Shown here: in pieces, positions 56,444-64,000 of the stretch
Numbering within the stretch: the first letter of the stretch is position 1
How the letters are laid out: every line of letters begins with the position of its first letter
Origin: Agroathelia rolfsii
Lineage: Eukaryota; Basidiomycota; Agaricomycetes; Amylocorticiales; Amylocorticiaceae
DNA length: 64,000 nt
Assembly: GCA_018343915.1 (NCBI GenBank)
Contig: JABRWF010000002.1
Location: 1,426,001 to 1,490,000, forward strand
Direction of reading: 5' to 3'
The notes under the pieces: generated by a model
Told to the model about the DNA's origin: nothing
The model's database searches: none
The model's input: the letters and a program-made list of their open reading frames with translations, nothing else
Program-made: the position numbers and the translations under genes

Positions 56444-57503
56444 GTATCATTAATGTTTGAGGCCTTCATGAATGCTGGTGCCATTCTTGTCGATTAACAT
56501 CTATTCCCTCACAGCTGAAGGTTTTCTCTATGTATCTACATCTCCTTTGACGCATTCACAGATTCTGAGGATTTTTGTAAGAACACAGCAAATGCACTTG
56601 ACCCATTAATATTATTTACAGCCAACCACAGACCACACAGAGATTGTACTCCCTTCCCCTTTCTTTTCACTTCAATTCTCCACATCACCCGCAATTGTTC
56701 ATTCTACGCCTTTTATTTTTTTTTGAATTAATCATCGGAGCTTGTTATGTCTCTGTTTCTTAGTGCCCCCTTTTTCATTTCGTTCTTTTGGATTTTTTTT
56801 TTTCGGGCACTCAGCGGAGATCCTGGACAGACGTTTTTTTTTCGGTTCGTCTCGTCTCACCATTAACTTGTGCCTCTCTTTCTTGACACAAAAGAAAGAC
56901 ATTTTACATGACAAATACGGTTGGCTGGTACCGCCTTTTTGTTGTTGTGTATTTCGTCGTTCACTCACTTTCTTTTTTCTCTTCCTATATCACACAAACT
57001 ATACACAAACACATACGTGCTCGCTTGCCCGTTTTCTTTATGTACCGGATAAATATCTATCTATACGACCCTCTTGGGCGGACATTTTACGACAACTACA
57101 TTGGAGCATTTTCGCTTGTATGGTGGAGAGGAAGCTGGACTTTTCGCGTCCATTCTTGTTTTGTGCCGTCTGCCAGGTCTATACACCAAATGGTTGATCA
57201 TCTCGGTTTTGTCATGGTCAAGACAGATGGGTTGACGAAGCCAAACGACTCAGAGTAAGCATGATTATGTCGTGACAGTGTCGTCTGTGTTTGTTTGTTC
57301 ATCTTTCTATGTCGTGTCAAAGAAGAGATCCAAAATTTGATATCCAGCTGATTGACTTTTTACATTTACTATCAGAAAGAGGCTACAGATCAAGTTGGGG
57401 TATGGACGACTTTTTTTTTTTTTTTTTAAATCTCCATATGGGTGACCACCTATTTAAAGGCAACCAGTCATTTGTCCCTCACTGAAGTCTTAAACTGACC
57501 ATT
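56444..57503. other. long 3' spacer, T-rich
   Basis: Convergent spacer between the Pro/Ser-rich gene and the dehydrogenase gene. Several T runs (near 56715, 56800, 56835, 57410) break up every frame; open frames such as 56742-57197 look like T-rich chance translations. Confidence 0.5.
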
Positions 57504-58596
57504 TTAATGTTTCATCATCGACATCTTCTTGTAAAAGTCGGACACGATCTCCGCCTTGTCACTCTCGTATTTGTCGTGCGATGCTGCGCTTGTGCCAGAG
57601 GCAACGACGAGTTTATCGCCTTGAATAAGGCCATCGACGGTGAGCTTTGTGTATTCCTCAAGGGGCATCCAAATCTTGGCTAAGGCTGGGGTTGTTCCTT
57701 GTGCGTCATGCAGTTCGGACTCGACAAGTCTGGTTAATCATTCATTAGATCAGAGCCCCATTTCTTCAGTAGAAGAGGTATACACTCACGGTGGCGCAAT
57801 CTCGACGACATGGACATTCTTGTCCTGTAGTTGGGCATTGAGAGAAAGGCAGAAGCTGTGTAGGGCCGCTTTGGTGGCGGAATAGTTCGGTACGAAAGCG
57901 CCGGGTACAAAGGCAAGGCCGGATGTGACAGGCGCAACGATAGCTTGTTGACCGTTTGCCTATTGTATTATAATAAATCAGTCAGTAAATTTTTCTTTCT
58001 CCTTGTGATGAAATAGGAAATGTTGCATACAGCTACTTTAAGCAGGTGAGGCATGAAAAGCGAGATAAGGATCAGAACGGAAGTGTAGTTGAGTCTAACT
58101 TCTGTTTCAATTTCTGATGACAGAGCAAAATAAACGAATGAATGAGTGCTTGAATACCCCTTGATCACTATCGATTCAAATACCTTTGATATCAGGGGTC
58201 TTTTCAGTGTCGGCAAAGTTCAATATGTACTGCATGCCGGCGCTGAAGACAATAGTATCCAACTACGGAGACAGGAACCGGCATCAGCAAACACCATTGA
58301 ATATTCTCACAATGCATTCCATTTATTTCGCCACATACATTGGGGTACCTGGCAGTCACATCATTCACAAATGCTTTGAGGGCCTCGTTATCCGCCGTCT
58401 GATCGAACTGAACGGTCTCGATCTTGCCTCCGCCGAACTTGCCCGCCTTAAGCTCGTCCAAACGGTCCTGACGGCGGCCGCTGGCGATGACTGTCGGCTT
58501 GTTGGGCAGCTCGCTGAGTGCCACAGCAAGTGCACGGCCTATACCGCTCGTGGCGCCGATCACGAGGATTGTCTTGCTGTTATTGATGGAAGGCAT
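57504..58596 (-). CDS. short-chain dehydrogenase/reductase
   Basis: Exons: complement(join(57504..57729,57790..57959,58031..58113,58184..58262,58339..58596)), 271 aa. Classical SDR motifs: cofactor loop KTILVIGATSGIGRALAVAL, with ASGRRQDRLDEL following (Arg after the second strand suggests NADP); TIVFSAGMQ as the NNAG-equivalent; catalytic Tyr and Lys in NYSATKAALHSF; and VVEIAPPLVESEL after. It resembles the DltE-like group of oxidoreductases. The substrate is unknown. The start is preceded by a TATA box set inside a 10-bp perfect inverted repeat. Confidence 0.9.
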
Positions 58597-58701
58597 GGTA
58601 GATGTGTTTGAGAGAAGAATAAAAAATGGGAGAGGAAAAAGGTCAATTTGGGGGGGATCGATGAGTGTAGAAAAGAGTTGTTGGGTGACGAAATTGCAGC
58701 G

Positions 58702-58731
58702 CTGAGTGGAGGGCTTTTATACTCCACTCAG
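58702..58731. promoter_or_regulatory. 10-bp perfect inverted repeat enclosing a TATA box
   Basis: Arms CTGAGTGGAG (58702-58711) and CTCCACTCAG (58722-58731) flank a 10-nt spacer that carries TATAAAAG on the minus strand (58714-58721). It lies about 118 bp upstream of the dehydrogenase ATG. Confidence 0.6.
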
Positions 58732-59072
58732 AAAGTGTAGTTCAGCCATAGACAAACATGACATACAGCCAATCAGACTGCGCCGGATAGATGTGGGTCA
58801 AAGCCTCAAAGGCGTCGTCAGCATTTTGTGGGTTCGCCGCACGAGCCAGCGCATTATCGTCAGCAAAATTTGCATATAATTGTACTATTACGATAAAAAC
58901 AGCGTCTCGAATGCGTTGTAGGAGGTGCTGGGACGAGGAAATGACAGAGAGAGTAGCATGAAGTCGGAATCCGAGTCGGGAAGAAGGATATCGCGGAAGC
59001 AAATTGCTGCCGCACCGCGCGTCATTTGCACGGCGAGGCGTAATTGTCACTTTGTAGGACTCCGGGATATGC
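58732..59072. other. divergent promoter of the dehydrogenase and TTC1-like genes
   Basis: The two ATGs are 476 bp apart. Apart from the TATA/inverted-repeat element, no clear site is seen. Confidence 0.45.
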
Positions 59073-60088
59073 ATGGCAGACGACTCTCACACCCCGATAC
59101 CTGCTCAGCATGACGAGCATGAGCATGACACGACCAAGGAACAGGAAATAGTGCGCCTTAACTTATACAAGGTTATTTCTGAAGTTATTCAAGTGATACG
59201 ATCGCAGAAAGAGTCACTGCGTATCGTAGACGAATTGAAACAGGAAGGCAACAATTACTTTCGCGCAAAGCAATGGGACCAGGCCTTGAATGTATATCGC
59301 TCCGCTCTTGGAAGACTACCCAAAAGGCCCAGCAAGAAGATAAAGCATGATGACCTTGAAAATACGAGACTGACAGAAGAAGATCGTGGCCAAGAGACTG
59401 CTGCTGCCAATGAGATCCCATCAGAACCTGCGCCCGAGGAGGTCCCAGAGCCATCCGAGTTGGAAAGGCAGTGTGCTAAGATCAGGGCGGTCATGAATTC
59501 GAATATTGGTGCTTGCCATGTTATGTTGGTGCGTCTAGCATTTCATTTCTACTCGGGCTGAGGGGTGGCTCACCCAGTTATTATGTGCAGGATGAACATA
59601 AACAGGCGGTGGAAGCATGTACCGAAGGTTGCCTCACACATCTAGCACCTTTTTGTTGCAGTGTCTTACCCCTATGCTCTAGCACTACTTGATGATCCAG
59701 ACTACATCAAAGCATTACAACGGCGTGCTTCTTCAAACGACAAGATCAACACATGGTCTTCACTCACATCAGCACAAGAGGGTGTGTTTTCCCTGTTATT
59801 TGCATATTACATTGGTAGTTTTTTTTTTTTTGACAGAACCTTTGTCTAGACTATACCAAGCTGCAATCATTGCTCCCTCCATCATCACCACAACAAGCCG
59901 AGATCGCGCGGTCCCTCAGGTTGCTCAAGCCACGGCTCGAGACGGCCCAGAAAAAAGAAACTGCAGAGATGATGGACAAGCTCAAGGGGATCGGGAATAG
60001 TATTCTGGGCAACTTTGGCCTGTCGACGGACAACTTCAAGTTCGTCCCGAATGGACAGGGCGGATATTCTATGAACTTCACCCGGTGA
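59073..60088 (+). CDS. TTC1: TPR-repeat protein, TTC1-like
   Basis: Exons: join(59073..59528,59591..59627,59683..59781,59850..60088), 276 aa. TPR helices: RIVDELKQEGNNYFRAKQWD followed by QALNVYRSALGRLP; RAVMNSNIGACHVMLDEHKQ followed by AVEACTEALLDDPDYIKALQ. An acidic insert rich in Glu/Pro lies between the first two repeats. The C-terminus (MMDKLKGIGNSILGNFGLST, DNFKFVPNGQGGYSMNF) is the conserved TTC1 tail. TTC1-type proteins bind Hsp90/Hsp70 tails as co-chaperones. A T tract precedes the last acceptor. Confidence 0.85.
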
Positions 60089-60490
60089 GAAAGGTGTAGG
60101 GTGGCTTCATTTTCCCATGGGTGTATTATAAACAATTAATACGAATTTAATGTCTAATGTATCACCCGATAGCCTGCGAGGTCCAGATTGCTATTTGCTG
60201 AGCCATTGGACTTGAGTTGGTGATGGAGTTGGACTTATGAATCCTCATCAGCATCAACGACTCGCAGGCAATAAGGCACCTGTAGTCGAAAGGGACATAT
60301 TGGTATCACCAGATTGGAGTTTATAGCAGCTGTTTTAGTTGCAATCAAAGCATATGAAAGCTTGTAGTCTTCCTATTCCCATTTCGTTACGAATAGAATT
60401 CCAATATGGGCTCGGCCAGTCCTCTATCAACTCGATTCCCGAGAAGAGCTACCAGGGGTGTCTACGCTTATTCATAGAGAACTGACACCA
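60089..60490. other. convergent 3' spacer
   Basis: Spacer between the TPR gene and the peptidase gene; no coding signal. Confidence 0.5.
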
Positions 60491-61315
60491 TCAGTTTAAT
60501 TCCGTAGTTGGATTTTTGAATATTGTAAATTTGCTCAAGGGCAAGATCTGTTACGGTATGCCAAAAGAAATCATTAGTAAGACTCCCATAGAGTAGAAGA
60601 AAATAAAAATAAAACGTACACGGGCTTCCACCTTGCTACGAACAAGCGCTATAGGCATAGGTCCATACGTCCTTGAATCAATCGACAGCGCAGCGTTATC
60701 GCCCATTACCCATATATGGCCGCGGGGAACGATGACATGTTCGCCCGAGGGTGCCATTAAGCCGGTGGGGTCGACACAGACGACATCACCCGGCAAACCG
60801 ATGACACGCTTGCAAGCGATACGACCGCGCTGGATGGGCGACTCGAGCGTGATGAGGTCGCCGCGCGCAATGCGTTCTGGGTGCAGACGGAAGATACGCT
60901 TGTTTTCGAGGACCCAGTCGCCATTGTTGGCGAGTGTGGGGAGCATTGAAGGTCCCGTTGTCTATGTAAAACGAATCGAGTTAGAAAACGTGAAAACCAG
61001 AGTTATTGCAGAGTACATACTAAGCTGGGCCGGGCAAATTTGTCAAGGACAAGATGCACAGCGCATCCAATATTGATTACCTATGGGAGCAAACAGAAAT
61101 GAAGATATCTAAGAAAGTGCACTGGCAGGAAAGGTGTGGCATGTGCAAATAATTACATGGGCTGTAACCAGTGCGGTTCTATATCCAAACGCACTCCAGC
61201 CCTCGGCAGTACGCAAGGTATTTGCGAATTCAACGCTGTTCTGCCAGCGAGTACGTGTGGACTGCCTTGCATAGTCTCTTGTCTTGCGCCAGAAAGAGGA
61301 CAAGAAGCGATTCAT
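60491..61315 (-). CDS. IMP1: mitochondrial inner-membrane peptidase, S26 family
   Basis: Exons: complement(join(60491..60547,60620..60961,61021..61080,61157..61315)), 205 aa. The ATG at 61315 is used; the frame upstream starts only at TTG. A basic N-terminus leads to a membrane segment around INIGCAVHLVLDKF. The catalytic Ser is in TTGPSMLPTLANNGDWVLE and the general-base Lys in GRIACKRVIGLPGDVVCVD. A box-E-like motif follows (VPRGHIWVMGDNAALSIDSR). It removes sorting signals from proteins entering the intermembrane space. Choice of IMP1 over IMP2 is by overall motif feel, not proof. It lies 122 bp from the divergent ELP4. Confidence 0.88.
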
Positions 61316-61437
61316 CAAGCCATACAGGAAGAGGAAACTTGGAAAGGAGAGAAGTAAACAAGTCGTTGACCGCCGCGGCTACATGTGTGCGTCTGGCTAT
61401 AACCGACCACGATCATCAATCACAAAAAACCACTGGC
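61316..61437. promoter_or_regulatory. very short bidirectional promoter of IMP1 and ELP4
   Basis: Only 122 bp lie between the two divergent ATGs, so control elements must overlap. Confidence 0.45.
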
Positions 61438-63337
61438 ATGTCTTCCTTCAAACGTGCTAAAAAATCATCGACATCGTCACCAACGACGACATCGACAACA
61501 ACGAGAAAGACAGTTCTCAAGCCGGGCACACGTCTCTCACCATCCTCGACGTCGACGGTTATCACCTCGACAGGCATCACATCCCTGGACGACCTCCTCG
61601 GCGGCGGCCTTCCCCTCTCTTGCTCCCTCGTTGTCGCGGCGCCCGACATCTATTCCGCCTACGGAGAACTCATTCAAAAATACTTTCTCGCCCAGGGTCT
61701 TGCTTCTGGGCATCATCTTCTGCTCATTGACGACCGGGCTGAAAAGTTTGCAAGGCAGTGTATGTGGACGGCAATTACCAACACTGCCACCTCTACCTCG
61801 ACAACGCCGGACGGTAAAAACACGAACGGAACTGCTAAATCTCTAGGGGGTGACGATGAAGATGAAGAGAATAGTCATACGACCGCTGTTGTTGCGCAGG
61901 AAAAAATTAAGATCGCATGGCGATATGAAGAAATGAAACAGTTCCAGACCACGGTTACCTCGTCATCGTACGTATGTACAATACTTTTACTCTTCTTTTC
62001 CTAGCTCTTTCCTATGCGAAGGCTTGGACTTTCCGCCGGGGATTCATAATATATGATGCTCAATTTTTCTCTTACTTTTTTTTTATCAAGGTCCGATGCG
62101 GATGAATATTGTCGGCCGTTCAGTCTGACGGCGCATATACCGAGCGATGTAATTGATGCGGCAATGAAATCACGACAGCTTGTCGTTTTAAGGCCTTCAG
62201 AAGCACGTACGCCAGAGGAAATGGCCGATAAGATAATGCAAGCGGTAGTTGCAGTTGAAAAAGATGCAGATCTATCGTCATCAACACCGTTGCGTATATG
62301 CATACCTTCCTTGGGCTCACCACACTGGGGCGACCTTGGTGCTACTGTACGTGTTTTCCCTCTCAATGGACTCTTCTCAAGCAACGGACCGTAATTGCGG
62401 GCCGGTAACTCACTCTTGACGACGACCACTGCAACAGGACATCTTGCGTTTCCTACAGCGTCTGCGCACTACTATCCGTACACATTCGCACGCATGTGTT
62501 TCCGTCACTCTAGCGCCTCATATTTCCTCGGACAACTGGGGTGGTTCTGGTTGGATCCAGAAAGTAGGCTGGCTCTCTGACGCTGTGCTCACACTCTCTG
62601 CGTTCACCGGTGAGTTATCTCATTTTTTCTATGATGCAAGAATTTTTTTTTTGCATGTTACACTTTCATTTCAATTCATACACGTATTTGCAAAATATCG
62701 AGAAAACAAAACATCTGACCATGTTTAAACATTTTGACCAGTCAATCCCGCGCTAGTGGCGCAGTTCCCCTCTCATCATGGATTTGTCCACATTCATACA
62801 CTGCCGGCACCCCATACGTTTTTGCCGGCGAGTGACCGATTCTCGACTCTGCGCGGACTGTCGTCATCGGGAGAGAATAACTTGGCGTTCAAATGCACAC
62901 GTAAGCGACTTGTGATCGAGACACTACACCTGGACCTCGAGGGGGGTGTGGGTGAGAGACGGACGACGATGCCTGCTGGCGTTTCGGGCGTCGATGGGGC
63001 TGAGATAGCAGCAGGACTTGTTCATCATGAGATGATTGGGTCTCATCAGCATCATCATCAACATCACCCAGGTCATGACGGCGGGGCAGCGCTCGAGGTA
63101 CAGATTGAATCTAATCCTATTATCGCTCAGGGGGGCACGGAGAGTGATGGAGGTACTCAACAAGTGATTGTGGGTGATACGGCCACCATTCCCGTTCCGA
63201 TACCACCGGCGGGGGTAATATTGTCAGAGCAGGCCCCCTCGCTCACAGTCACAGTCGCTGCTGGCAAGGCCAAAAAGGTAAAGACGAAGAAGAAGGTGGC
63301 GTTCCACTCTGAGCAGCCCGATCTGTATGATTTTTGA
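61438..63337 (+). CDS. ELP4: Elongator complex subunit 4 (PAXNEB)
   Basis: Exons: join(61438..61967,62091..62346,62438..62609,62742..63337), 517 aa. The N-terminus is Ser/Thr-rich, then comes the RecA-like ELP4 core: LKPGTRLSPSSTSTVITSTG followed by ITSLDDLLGGGLPLSCSLVV, YFLAQGLASGHHLLLIDD, KIKIAWRYEEMKQF, and RTTIRTHSHACVSVTLAPHI. FVHIHTLPAPHTF and NNLAFKCTRKRLVIETLHLD come from the C-terminal strands. ELP4 with ELP5/6 forms the hexameric ring that helps Elongator modify wobble uridine in tRNA. A His-rich stretch (HQHHHQHHPGH) lies in a variable insert. The C-terminus is basic then acidic (KTKKKVAFHSEQPDLYDF), as in the family. Confidence 0.92.
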
Positions 63338-64000
63338 GGGTAAGTGATCTTTATTTCATTCAACTTTGCTTCTCTCTTCACTTTCTAATTGTGTGATTCA
63401 TGCTGTTCCGATCTAATTTCCTTCTAATAAGATACCTTTATGGCATGAATTCAGGTCATGGTGGCGACCGGTGATATTCTGGAGAGTATTGCAGTTTTCT
63501 GCTGCAGGGATTGAGGACAGTGAGGGTTTTGCTCTTGAAATGCCTCGTTGTAGTTACTTGCTTGTGCACTCTGTCTGTCTGCATGTTGGCAGATTGGCAA
63601 CATGCTGGCCAATCGTTGACAACAAGCCCGTTGTTGGCAGGCAGCGTCATGGACACCGAGCGGCGGCGGGGGATGTTAGATGGATGGTAGAGAATACAAC
63701 ATTTGTAATATATACTATTGTAATGAAGCAAGAAGATTACCGGCTGCGGATTGGGACTCTCATACATGTCGTAGAGGAGAATGATGAGTGGGTTTCCCCG
63801 TTAAAGCATCCGTCAAGCGTGCAAAAGACCATCTCCTCCCGGCTGCTCTCCTTCCTTCTCTCGTCTGCAACTTTCCGTTATTCCTTTTCCCTTTTTTCTT
63901 CTTTTATTTTTCTCCTTATAATACCGGTCCTCTCTCGCAGACCAGCTGCAAGGACGACAGCAGCGACCATCAGCATTATCCTGATAACTCTGCCGTCTTG
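63338..64000. other. intergenic at right edge
   Basis: No supported gene. A CT-rich tract and a TTATAATA element (about 63916-63923) near the right edge could be the core promoter of a plus-strand gene beyond the window. Confidence 0.4.

Noticed and set aside
56742..57258. Phe-rich plus-strand frames
   Set aside because: They come from T-rich 3' spacer sequence and end without domain or splice context.

Overview
The window is nuclear DNA of a filamentous basidiomycete, most likely an Agaricomycete. Genes are cut by many short introns (mostly 47-65 nt) with GT-AG ends, exons can be as short as 6-14 nt, and intergenic gaps are short. Several families are typical of this group: F-box-like proteins, a small thaumatin-like secreted protein, a PXA-domain membrane protein, CBM1-linked GH3 beta-glucosidase, and lysine synthesis through saccharopine. 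Coding sequences were rebuilt by eye from splice signals and reading-frame continuity; exon joins are given where they close in frame.

Layout. 1-7 kb: thaumatin-like protein, a trypsin-like serine protease-domain protein, a SAM methyltransferase, a possible orphan GPI-anchor exon and an F-box-like protein. 7.9-14.5 kb: mitochondrial branched-chain aminotransferase, a single-pass membrane protein sharing a 149-bp divergent promoter with a PXA-domain protein, and 6-phosphogluconolactonase. 15.8-17.4 kb: a helical DNA-base-hypermodification domain (alpha-glutamyl/putrescinyl-thymine pyrophosphorylase / 5-hmdU DNA kinase helical family) joined to a C-terminal chromodomain. 17.8-20.2 kb: YPT7 (Rab7) and ATG16, divergent from one 318-bp promoter. 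20.7-26.5 kb: a three-RRM RNA-binding protein (PUB1/TIA1 type), prohibitin 1, and an asparagine-synthetase-domain protein with an apparent frameshift. 26.8-42.3 kb: two GH3 beta-glucosidases in opposite orientation (the second with an N-terminal CBM1) enclosing 6-phosphogluconate dehydrogenase and a PH-oxysterol-binding protein. 42.6-54.5 kb: mitochondrial aconitase, a large protein with a degenerate kinase-like domain, an amino-acid permease and LYS1. 55-64 kb: an unrecognised proline/serine-rich protein, a short-chain dehydrogenase, a TTC1-like TPR protein, an IMP1-like inner-membrane peptidase and ELP4.

Themes. Most genes are housekeeping. Two enzymes of the oxidative pentose-phosphate branch (lactonase and GND1) lie 17 kb apart. 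YPT7 and ATG16 both act in autophagy or vacuole fusion and share a promoter. The two beta-glucosidases act on cellobiose or other beta-glucosides outside the cell. The chromodomain/base-modification protein is the most unusual gene: its architecture suggests a chromatin-targeted enzyme or reader acting on modified DNA bases. No tRNA, rRNA, CRISPR array or intact transposon was recognised.
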